Shown here: in pieces, positions 52,691-59,167 of the stretch
Position numbering within the stretch: the first letter of the stretch is position 1
How the letters are laid out: each line of letters opens with the position of its first letter
Assembly (NCBI GenBank): GCA_947630965.1
Contig: CANRJO010000006.1
Location: 1-59,167 of the forward strand
Source: an uncultured Alphaproteobacteria bacterium
Lineage (GTDB): Bacteria; Pseudomonadota; Alphaproteobacteria; RF32; CAG-239
Direction of reading: 5' to 3'
Length of the DNA stretch: 59,167 bases
Made by a program: the position numbers and the translations under genes
The notes under the pieces: model-generated
What the model saw: only the letters and a program-made list of their open reading frames with translations
Databases searched by the model: none
What the model was told of the DNA's origin: nothing

Positions 52691-53642
52691 ATTAAAACGT
52701 GGCGATAAGGTGATGATTGTGGCGCCCTCACGTGGCTTAAAACTGATTGGAGCGGATTGTCGGCAGATTGCTGAAGAGCGTTTGAAGGCTTTGGGCTTGG
52801 AAGTGGTTTTTGCGCCGAACACGACCGATGAAAACTTTGATCAAACAGGTTCGGCAAGCATTGAAAAGCGTACGGCAGATTTGATGACGGCGTTTCAGGA
52901 TAAGTCCGTGAAGGCTGTTTTGACTGTGATTGGCGGTTTTAATTCTAACCAGATTCTTCATAAGCTTGACTTTGATGTGATTCGTCAAAATCCCAAGATT
53001 TTTATGGGTTTTTCAGATATTACGGCGCTTCATGCCGCGATTTATGCGAAAACAGGGCTTGTCACTTATTACGGGCCGCATTACAGCTCGCTCGGCATGA
53101 AAAAAGGGTGCGCATACACGCTTGAAAATATGGAAAAAATGCTTTTTGGTACGGGCGAACTCACACTTCAACCTTCGAAAGAATGGTCAGACGACTTATG
53201 GTTTTTGGATCAGGATAAGCGCGAATTTATCTCAAACGCGGGCTGGTGGCAGATTTCGGCAGGCAGTGCTTCCGGTATGATTATCGGCGGCAATCTCGGC
53301 ACGTTTGTGCTGAACCTTGGCACAAGTTTTCGTCCGAAGTTTGAAAAAGAGACCATTCTCTTTTTGGAAGATGACGAGGGTGCAAAATTGTTAGATTTTG
53401 AACGCCAATTGTGGGCGTTAATGAATCAGCCTGACTTTGAAAATGTGAAAGGCCTCGTGATTGGGCGGTTCCAAAAGGCCTCAAAGGTTTCAAGGGAGGA
53501 TTTAGAGTTTATTTTGCGCCCCTTGATTGGTAAAATGCCGATTATTGCTAACATAGATATGGGTCACACCACGCCGATTGCGACCATTCCTTTGGGTGGT
53601 AAAGCATATCTGGAAAACGGTACCATTCGTTTGAAGGGCTGA
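52671..53642 (+). CDS. LD-carboxypeptidase family protein (peptidase S66)
   Basis: 323 residues. Nucleophile Ser115 in GFSDITALH. GGNLGTF and the C-terminal DMGHTTP with the catalytic His complete the S66 set, with a Glu expected in between. Family members are LdcA (murein tetrapeptide LD-carboxypeptidase) and MccF (microcin C7 immunity). The N-terminal GDKVMIVAPSRG is shared by both. The lack of a signal peptide fits either. LdcA role in murein recycling is the more likely. Starts inside the rnj end. Confidence 0.9.
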   Translation: MSVIPDKLKRGDKVMIVAPSRGLKLIGADCRQIAEERLKALGLEVVFAPNTTDENFDQTGSASIEKRTADLMTAFQDKSVKAVLTVIGGFNSNQILHKLDFDVIRQNPKIFMGFSDITALHAAIYAKTGLVTYYGPHYSSLGMKKGCAYTLENMEKMLFGTGELTLQPSKEWSDDLWFLDQDKREFISNAGWWQISAGSASGMIIGGNLGTFVLNLGTSFRPKFEKETILFLEDDEGAKLLDFERQLWALMNQPDFENVKGLVIGRFQKASKVSREDLEFILRPLIGKMPIIANIDMGHTTPIATIPLGGKAYLENGTIRLKG

Positions 53643-53731
53643 TTAGGCAAGAAGGCTATTCTTATTCGTCTGCCGATTTAATTATCATTACAGATGAATA
53701 GGTCGTATTTAAAAAATTACGGAGGTAAACA

Positions 53732-54220
53732 ATGATAGACAATAAAAAAGTATTGGTTGCTTATTTTTCAAGAACGGATGAGCAATATTCTGTAGGCAAT
53801 ATTACAGAGGGTAATACTGCCATAATCGCTTACATGATTGCAGATAAAACGCAGGGCAATTTGTTTGAAATTAAGGTTAAAAATGATAGCTATCCGAAAA
53901 CTTATCATGCGCTTACAGAATATGCAAGATCTGAAAAGCAATCTCATCAAAGACCTGAATTGGTGCAAAAGGTTGAAAACTTTGATCAATATGACACAAT
54001 TTTTATCGGTTATCCAAACTGGTGTGGCGATATGCCCATGCCTGTTTATACATTTTTAGAAAGCTATGACTTTGCTAATAAAGATGTTCATCACTTTTGT
54101 ACGCACGAAGGATCGGGCGGTGTAAAAGAAGGCTTTGCAATATACGGTCATACCGCACAAAAAAATAGAGTCGAAGCTGATAAAAAAGTTTCAGAGTGGT
54201 TAAAAACTTTGGGTTACTAA
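53732..54220 (+). CDS. flavodoxin-like protein
   Basis: 162 residues. KVLVAYFSRTDEQYSVGN near the start is the FMN phosphate loop, YDTIFIGYPNWCGDMPMPVYTFLE is the second isoalloxazine loop, and HHFCTHEGSGG the third. This matches the Flavodoxin_4 group found in fermenting bacteria, often with aldo/keto reductases. An electron carrier or quinone/flavin-linked reductase is likely; the partner is unknown. AGGAGG-type site (CGGAGGT) upstream and a terminator downstream. Confidence 0.9.
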   Translation: MIDNKKVLVAYFSRTDEQYSVGNITEGNTAIIAYMIADKTQGNLFEIKVKNDSYPKTYHALTEYARSEKQSHQRPELVQKVENFDQYDTIFIGYPNWCGDMPMPVYTFLESYDFANKDVHHFCTHEGSGGVKEGFAIYGHTAQKNRVEADKKVSEWLKTLGY

Positions 54221-54279
54221 AGGTAAAACTTTATTAAAAAAAGCCTATAAAATTCACGATGAAACGCAATTTTAATAAA

Positions 54280-54310
54280 AAAACCTCGCATTGTGTGCGA
54301 GGTTTTTTTA
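54280..54310. terminator. bidirectional terminator
   Basis: AAACCTCGCA/TGCGAGGTTT stem with a short loop, A and T tracts on both sides, between convergent genes. Confidence 0.9.
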
Positions 54311-54316
54311 AAGTAT

Positions 54317-54772
54317 TTATTCCCTCGGTAAGGTTTTATGTTTAACCATGTCGCCCACTTTAATTCCTTTCTTTTTGATATCGCCACCGTTTAATTCAAT
54401 GACTGCATAAAGCGGTTCATTAATCCGCGGTTGAATCAAAAATGTGGAGTGCGGCAGGGCATTTTCATAAATCCAGATGATTTTGCCTTCTTTGTTGGTA
54501 AATATCATATCCAATGGAATAAGCGTGTCTTTCATCCACATGGCAACTTGCATTTCGCCGTTTAACACAAAAATCATGCCAGAATCAGCGGACAGCTCTT
54601 TTCTGTCCATTAAGCCTTTGGCCATTTCACTGCGTGTGGCAGCTGTTTCCACCCGATATACGATAGGTCCGTTTTCAGTCTCAATCGTCAGTTTGGAAAG
54701 TTTGCTGTTAAAAAAATCGCATCCGGTCAGAATTAAGACAATTGCTGCTGTTTTTACCAATTTAGCCCACAT
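54317..54772 (-). CDS. DUF192 family lipoprotein
   Basis: 151 residues with lipobox LTGC (Cys at 18). The body is DUF192: VETAATRSEMAKGLMDRKELSADSGMIFVL, MWMKDTLIPLDMIFTNKEGKII and AVIELNGGDIKKKGIKVGD. The strand-rich domain is found across bacteria and archaea; function unknown. Good AAAGGAGG site. Divergent from recJ. Confidence 0.92.
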   Translation of the reverse strand: MWAKLVKTAAIVLILTGCDFFNSKLSKLTIETENGPIVYRVETAATRSEMAKGLMDRKELSADSGMIFVLNGEMQVAMWMKDTLIPLDMIFTNKEGKIIWIYENALPHSTFLIQPRINEPLYAVIELNGGDIKKKGIKVGDMVKHKTLPRE

Positions 54773-54930
54773 TTTTCCCTCCTTTATTGAAGAAAACTAC
54801 GTCTATCATAAAATCTTTTTTTTTATAATGCAACTAAAATATTTAAGAAGAGGATAGTTTTGTATTTAGGCTTGTCTTTTGATGAGAAATTGCCTAGTTT
54901 GTGCTTATGGAAAAGGAGCCGAATTTGTCA

Positions 54931-56679
54931 ATGAAACTTTCACTTAATGGTAATGTCTGGCGTTTTGCAGATTTTGATGCCCGTGCGGCAGAGCATTTGT
55001 CGCAGATTGCAGGCATAGATGCCTTGATTGCTCAAATTTTGACGGCTCGTGGAATTGATGCGCAAAATGTTTTTTCTTTTCTTGAGCCCAAACTTTCCAA
55101 TTTGATGCCGGATCCTTATGTCTTAAAAGATATGCAAAAAACAGCCGAACGCTTGGCAGAGGCTGTGATGAACCAAGAAAAAATCGGCATTATCGGCGAT
55201 TATGATACGGATGGTGCAACATCTACCTCTGTTTTGAAGATGTTTCTTGAAAGTTCGGGTGTGAAAGTTATTTCGCATATTCCTGAACGTGAAGAGGGGT
55301 ATGGTCCGAGTGTGGCTGCTTTTGAAGAATTTAAAGCTTTTGGCGCCAATTTAATTGTGACGGTGGATTGTGGCACAACCGCCTTTGATGTTTTAGATGC
55401 CCATGCTTCGGAAGGCTTTGAAATTTTGGTGATTGATCACCATGAGGCTGAAACCCGACTTCCGAAAGTTTATGCCGTTGTCAATCCGAAGCGCTTGGAT
55501 GAACAAAATGATTACCCTTATTTGCAATATTTAGCGGCGGTTGGTGTGGTCTTTTTAACAGTTGTTGCTGTTCATCGCGTTTTGCGCCAAAAAGGCTTTT
55601 ATGAAACGCACAGTATGCCTGATTTAAAGCAATATCTTGATTTGGTGGCGCTTGGCACGGTTTGTGACGTGGTGCCTCTTTCGGGGCTGAATCGCGCTTA
55701 TGTTCGTCAAGGTCTTAAGGTGATGTCAATGCGCCAAAATAAGGGCATTAAGGCGCTTTGTGATGTGGCACAGGTTAATCAGGCCCCAACGGCTTATCAT
55801 TTAGGTTATGTTTTGGGACCGCGCATTAATGCGGGCGGGCGTGTGGGCAAAGCTTCTGCCGGTTCGGCTCTTTTATGTGCGCGCGATGACCTCACGGCGC
55901 AAAAGCTTGCCGAAGAGCTTAATCAGTATAATGCCGAGCGCAAAGATATAGAAGCTTTTGTCTTGCTTCAGGCTATGGAAATTTTGGAAGGAACGCCCCA
56001 AAAATATCCCATGGCATTTGTTTATGCCAAGGGTTGGCATCAGGGGGTGATCGGTATTGTTGCCGGTAAGCTTAAGGAACGCTATTATTTGCCCGCTTTT
56101 GTAATGTCAGTGGAAACTGATGAAGTTAAGGGCTCAGCTCGTTCTGTTCCGGGGGTTGATTTGGGCGCACTTGTGATGGCCGCCAAAGAAAAAGGGCTTT
56201 TAATCAAAGGCGGTGGACACACCATGGCGGCAGGTTTTTCGCTTGCGGAAGAAAAATTGGAAGATTTCAGAGTTTTTGCCGGCGAATACATTACTGAGCA
56301 TTTGGGCGGAATAACACCGGTGCCAGAAATTGAAATTGACGCTGCCGTGAGTCTTTCCGGCGCAACTGTGGCACTTGCCGATAAACTTTCGCTTCTGGAG
56401 CCTTATGGCGCTGGAAATTCGGAACCGAAGGTCCTGATTGAAAATGTTAAAATTGTGCGACCGGCGCTTGTCGGGGCAGGGCATGTACGGTGTTTTTTGG
56501 CCTCTGAGGGAGCATCTTCTTTGAAAGCCGTGGCTTTTCGTGCGGCGGATACGGCTTTGGGGCAGGCTCTTCTGAATGCTGCGGGTGAGCGCTTTGACGT
56601 GGTCGGGACTTTGCGTAAGGATAATTGGAATGGGCAGGAAAATGCACAATTTTTGATTGAGGATATGAGGAGAAAATAA
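54931..56679 (+). CDS. recJ: single-stranded-DNA-specific exonuclease RecJ
   Basis: 582 residues from ATG 54931 (GGAG 12 bases upstream). ATG 54907 and TTG 54925 are other options; the latter has better spacing. DHH phosphoesterase with IIGDYDTDGATSTS (D90-x-D92), VDCGTTAFDVL and the DHHEAE motif, then DHHA1 with LGPRINAGGRVG and the KGGGHTMAAGFSL motif, and a C-terminal OB-type domain (YGAGNSEPKVL). Degrades ssDNA 5' to 3' in repair and recombination. The next gene begins one base after its stop. Confidence 0.96.
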   Translation: MKLSLNGNVWRFADFDARAAEHLSQIAGIDALIAQILTARGIDAQNVFSFLEPKLSNLMPDPYVLKDMQKTAERLAEAVMNQEKIGIIGDYDTDGATSTSVLKMFLESSGVKVISHIPEREEGYGPSVAAFEEFKAFGANLIVTVDCGTTAFDVLDAHASEGFEILVIDHHEAETRLPKVYAVVNPKRLDEQNDYPYLQYLAAVGVVFLTVVAVHRVLRQKGFYETHSMPDLKQYLDLVALGTVCDVVPLSGLNRAYVRQGLKVMSMRQNKGIKALCDVAQVNQAPTAYHLGYVLGPRINAGGRVGKASAGSALLCARDDLTAQKLAEELNQYNAERKDIEAFVLLQAMEILEGTPQKYPMAFVYAKGWHQGVIGIVAGKLKERYYLPAFVMSVETDEVKGSARSVPGVDLGALVMAAKEKGLLIKGGGHTMAAGFSLAEEKLEDFRVFAGEYITEHLGGITPVPEIEIDAAVSLSGATVALADKLSLLEPYGAGNSEPKVLIENVKIVRPALVGAGHVRCFLASEGASSLKAVAFRAADTALGQALLNAAGERFDVVGTLRKDNWNGQENAQFLIEDMRRK

Positions 56680-57342
56680 ATGAAAAATCAATGCGGACAA
56701 AAGGTCTCGTTTTTTTCTTGCATCGGACGTAAATTTAAGGCGTATTTCTTTACAGGTATTTTGGTGACTGCCCCCGTGACCATCACATTTTATATGGCGT
56801 ATCGGCTAATTATTTATATTGATCGGAGCATTAATAATCTTTTGCCGCCGAAGTTTCAGCTTAATCAATATCTGCCGTATGATATTCCGGGGTGGGGCTT
56901 GTTGGTTTTGATTGTCGGCCTTATGCTGATTGGTATGCTCACAACAGGATGGTTTGGTAAGTTTTTTGTGAATTTGGGCGAAAAAATTGTGGCAAAAATG
57001 CCGTTTATCTCTAGTGTCTATTCGCTCTTGAAGCAGGTGTTCGAAACATTTTTTTCCAATAAAAAGCAATCTTTTAATCAGGTGGTGCTTTTGGAATATC
57101 CGCGCAAAGGGCTTTGGGTGATTGGTTTTGTTAGCGCTGAAACAAAAGGTGAGGTGGCTCAGAAAGTTAAAGATAAAATGCTCAATGTTTTTGTGCCGAC
57201 CACGCCAAACCCGACATCAGGCTTTTTGCTCTTTGTGCCTGAAAAAGAAACTATTAAGCTGAACATGAGTGTGGAAGACGGCTTGAAATTTGTGATTTCC
57301 TGCGGGATTGTGACGCCGCCGCAAAAGCGCAAAAAATCTTAA
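56680..57342 (+). CDS. DUF502 family membrane protein
   Basis: 220 residues. Two membrane segments (about 23-45 and 70-92: FFTGILVTAPVTITFYMAY and GWGLLVLIVGLMLIGMLTTGWFG), then the conserved block MPFISSVYSLLKQVFETFF and a soluble domain (VVLLEYPRKGLWVIGFVSAET). This is the DUF502 pattern, found widely in Alphaproteobacteria beside repair genes. Function unknown. Cotranscribed with recJ. Its stop overlaps the stop of the opposing gene. Confidence 0.92.
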   Translation: MKNQCGQKVSFFSCIGRKFKAYFFTGILVTAPVTITFYMAYRLIIYIDRSINNLLPPKFQLNQYLPYDIPGWGLLVLIVGLMLIGMLTTGWFGKFFVNLGEKIVAKMPFISSVYSLLKQVFETFFSNKKQSFNQVVLLEYPRKGLWVIGFVSAETKGEVAQKVKDKMLNVFVPTTPNPTSGFLLFVPEKETIKLNMSVEDGLKFVISCGIVTPPQKRKKS

Positions 57343-58010
57343 AGATAACCTTTGCGATCCAAAACGCCTAAAATGACGGTTAAAAGCCATATTAAAGCCA
57401 TCATCGCTATGGCAATTTCTAGCCATTGGCGGTCGGTTAAAACATGATTGATGCTGTTGATACCTAAGGCGCTACCGACAACCTTAAAACCTGTTTGCGG
57501 ATTGGTATGCAAAATGCTGACAGCTATTTGTGTTTCAGGGTTTAAGAAATCAAAAGTGATGATTATGCTTTGTTTTTCCATTTGTAAATGCGCTGAAACT
57601 GAAGGTGAGGTGAGGGTTCTGTCTAAGGTTACATGCACTACGCCAGCATCTTTGGGGATAATAATGCGGATAGGATCGTGGCCTATTTTTGAAACATCAC
57701 TTCCGGCCAAGGGTTGTTGTCCGTTATTTTCTAAAAGAACAATCGTTTGGTATAAGTCGGGGTAATTTTTACCTTCAACCAAAATTTGGAAATGATTGTT
57801 GTTTTGCGAGGAAATAACATTATGTGTGATGGTGTCATACTCTATGATCGGGCGGTTGACGTAATATTGATATAGCCCGATCAAAAGTGCCGAAATGCCA
57901 ATGATAAACGCGCCGACATTGCTGATTAAAAAATTCCATAGCTTAATCAGAAATTTTCTGACTGCCGTGTTGCGCTTGGCAGCCTTTGATGTGCGGCGCG
58001 TTTTTTTCAT
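57339..58010 (-). CDS. membrane protein of unknown function
   Basis: 223 residues. A basic N-terminus (MKKTRRTSKAAKRNTAVRK) precedes a membrane segment (~30-50), an extracytoplasmic beta-rich domain (~55-190) and a C-terminal membrane segment (~195-217). This two-anchor design with an Ig-like-looking periplasmic part fits no family I know. It starts 3 bases after the HdeD-like gene, so the pair is probably an operon. Confidence 0.7.
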   Translation of the reverse strand: MKKTRRTSKAAKRNTAVRKFLIKLWNFLISNVGAFIIGISALLIGLYQYYVNRPIIEYDTITHNVISSQNNNHFQILVEGKNYPDLYQTIVLLENNGQQPLAGSDVSKIGHDPIRIIIPKDAGVVHVTLDRTLTSPSVSAHLQMEKQSIIITFDFLNPETQIAVSILHTNPQTGFKVVGSALGINSINHVLTDRQWLEIAIAMMALIWLLTVILGVLDRKGYL

Positions 58011-58013
58011 TTT

Positions 58014-58574
58014 TTATGCCTTTAATTTTAAAAATCTGCGGAAATAAAAATATTCGCTGATTTCCAAAATGCCGTATATGATGATATATAAGCCTAAAAG
58101 TGAACTGATGGTGACCACGCCGATTGCCGGGAAATAAAGCACCAAAAAGCCGAACATTACTCCTAAAATGCCTAAAGCCAAGCTCCAACCCCAAGTTTGA
58201 CGGCGGCGCCATAAATGATACGCACTCACAAGCTGTACAGCGCCCACAACCAAGCACCAAAGCCCAAAGATGACTGGTAGCGTGCTTGCCGTTATGCCAA
58301 TGTTGGAAACTAAAATGATGCCGATGATGATGTCTATGAGACCGACAAACATAAACCAGCCCGATTCAACGCTTAAGGAAGATGCCACATAACCCGCACC
58401 GATAATAATGAGCGCCGCACCAATATAAAGACTTAAGGCTAAGAGGCTCACAAGAGGGTTGAGCCAAACATAAATGCCTAAAATAATCATTAAAATACCG
58501 GCTAACAAGTGCCATAAGCCGAGGCAACAGGGGCGTTCGGTTAAGGTATTTTGCCGTAATTCTACTTTTGCCAT
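58014..58574 (-). CDS. HdeD/DUF308 family membrane protein
   Basis: 186 residues with six membrane segments in three paired units (LLAGILMIILGIYVWLNP, IIIGAGYVASSL, IIIGIILVSNI and so on). The repeated G-x-x-x-I-x-x-G-I pattern is that of HdeD, a DUF308 membrane protein tied to acid stress in E. coli. The C-terminal YIIIYGILEISEYFYFRRFL is typical. Role here not known; the neighbour upstream, YgiW-like, is also of a stress family. Confidence 0.88.
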   Translation of the reverse strand: MAKVELRQNTLTERPCCLGLWHLLAGILMIILGIYVWLNPLVSLLALSLYIGAALIIIGAGYVASSLSVESGWFMFVGLIDIIIGIILVSNIGITASTLPVIFGLWCLVVGAVQLVSAYHLWRRRQTWGWSLALGILGVMFGFLVLYFPAIGVVTISSLLGLYIIIYGILEISEYFYFRRFLKLKA

Positions 58575-58698
58575 TGTTCTCTCCTTTTAAAAACTGACCG
58601 TTTTTTATATAATCACGACAAAAGCGGAAAAAAGCCCTCTTTGAATCTGAAAATTAAGGATTATCTAAAAAGTGTTTTTATTAACAAGGAGAAAAACC

Positions 58699-59064
58699 AT
58701 GTATCAACTTTTAACAGCCTTAATTACCGCAGGCGTTTTGGCCGGTGCGGGAACTGTGCAAGCCGGTGATCATTCTAAAAAGGGTGGTTGGCAAGACAAT
58801 CAAGGAACCCAAATTTCAACTGTGGAACAAGTGCGCAATATGCAAGATGATTCTAAAGTTGCTATGAAAGGTAAAATTGAAAAGCATCTGAAGCGCGATA
58901 AATATCAGTTCAGAGACGGCACGGGTTTTATTGTGGTGGAAATTGACGAAGATGTTTGGGATGGTCAAACCGTGACACCGCAAGATACCATCTGGATTTT
59001 TGGCGAGCTTGATAGCGATCCGGAAAAACCTGAAGTTGATGTTGAACGTTTGAAAAAACAATAA
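58699..59064 (+). CDS. YgiW/YdeI family (BOF) periplasmic stress protein
   Basis: 121 residues from ATG 58699, with AAGGAG at good spacing. Signal peptide MYQLLTALITAGVLAGAGTVQA. The mature protein is a small OB fold: QISTVEQVRNMQDDSKVAMKGKIEKHLKRDKYQFRDGTGFIVVEID and VTPQDTIWIFGELDSD match YgiW/YdeI, exported proteins linked to peroxide, acid and metal stress tolerance. Divergent from the HdeD-like gene. Confidence 0.9.
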   Translation: MYQLLTALITAGVLAGAGTVQAGDHSKKGGWQDNQGTQISTVEQVRNMQDDSKVAMKGKIEKHLKRDKYQFRDGTGFIVVEIDEDVWDGQTVTPQDTIWIFGELDSDPEKPEVDVERLKKQ

Positions 59065-59072
59065 AACATCTG

Positions 59073-59092
59073 TAAAAAAAAGCCCCGCGCTT
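59073..59092 (+). terminator. left half of a split terminator
   Basis: AAAAAAAAGCCCCGC and a GCTTT loop follow the ygiW stop, but the matching GCGGGGCTTTTTT arm is not there. The IS end starts directly after the loop. Confidence 0.5.
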
Positions 59093-59167
59093 TGAACTGT
59101 ACCCGGAAAGTTGGACAGTAAAAAAAAGGTCCCGAAGATTGCGCTAGCAATTTTCGGGATAATTTTT
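59093..59167. mobile_element. left end of an IS3-family-like insertion sequence (cut by window edge)
   Basis: TGAACTGTACCC followed by GGAAAGTTGGACA resembles the terminal repeats of IS3/IS150-group elements (TGxACTG...CCC...GTTGGACA). A hairpin follows (59130-59159, TCCCGAA-ATTGC/GCAAT-TTCGGGA) with a T run, like the terminators that shield transposase genes from outside transcription. The transposase gene lies beyond the window. Confidence 0.5.

Overview
The window looks like a chromosome segment of a low-GC, anaerobic alphaproteobacterium, probably one of the gut-associated lineages. Alphaproteobacterial marks are a circularly permuted two-piece tmRNA whose tag is ANDNFAPVAIAA, an SspB-alpha ClpXP adaptor followed by its usual ribbon-helix-helix neighbour, a DUF47-Pit phosphate pair and DUF3015. 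Anaerobic marks are a 1186-residue pyruvate:ferredoxin oxidoreductase and a HydE-type [FeFe]-hydrogenase maturase beside a DUF362 protein. Genus and habitat are inference.

Layout. (1) 1-5460: minus-strand surface polysaccharide O-acetylation locus with an AlgI-like MBOAT gene and two tandem AlgX/AlgJ-like genes. Each AlgX-like gene is split by an 11-base G tract; adding one G (or removing two) restores one long frame, so they look phase-variable and both are OFF here. (2) 5461-12530: SNF-family Na+ symporter, secreted proteins of unknown role, a DUF486 membrane protein, a deaminase, a tiny Ser/Arg-rich protein, a 26-residue-repeat protein and a DsbA-like protein. (3) 12659-19218: DUF47-Pit, then metG-(anchored SNase-like protein)-trkH, then sspB-RHH on the other strand. 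(4) 19292-26131: permuted tmRNA with 111-bp tandem repeats in its spacer, a lipoprotein, two candidate structured RNAs of similar design, an autotransporter, and two membrane proteins that share an N-terminus but not a C-terminus. (5) 26132-35102: tRNA-Val, HU, DUF1189-like protein, peroxiredoxin, GreA, DUF3015, DUF4105, folA-thyA, an SDR and a macro-domain protein. (6) 35308-46960: PFOR, a palindrome-rich gap, a Cys-rich DUF1566-like protein, a RelA/SpoT-like protein, the second 26-residue-repeat protein, DUF362-HydE, and a HAD-domain protein of surface-glycan type with a third G tract (9 G, frame ON). (7) 47121-59167: two related cytosolic proteins of unknown role, tRNA-Lys with a duplicated 3' end, birA-rnj-S66 peptidase, a flavodoxin-like protein, DUF192, recJ-DUF502, HdeD-like and YgiW-like proteins, and an IS3-type end that seems to have split the ygiW terminator at the right edge.

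How the genes work together. The strongest theme is surface variation: G tracts in two AlgX-like genes and one HAD/glycan gene, in a low-GC genome, with an AlgI-like acyltransferase next to the first two. A second theme is trans-translation: ssrA and the adaptor that delivers ssrA-tagged proteins to ClpXP lie within 100 bp of each other. A third is gene families that look lineage-specific: a 26-residue helical repeat (two genes), a DUF1566-like cytosolic module (up to three genes), and pairs with shared N-termini.
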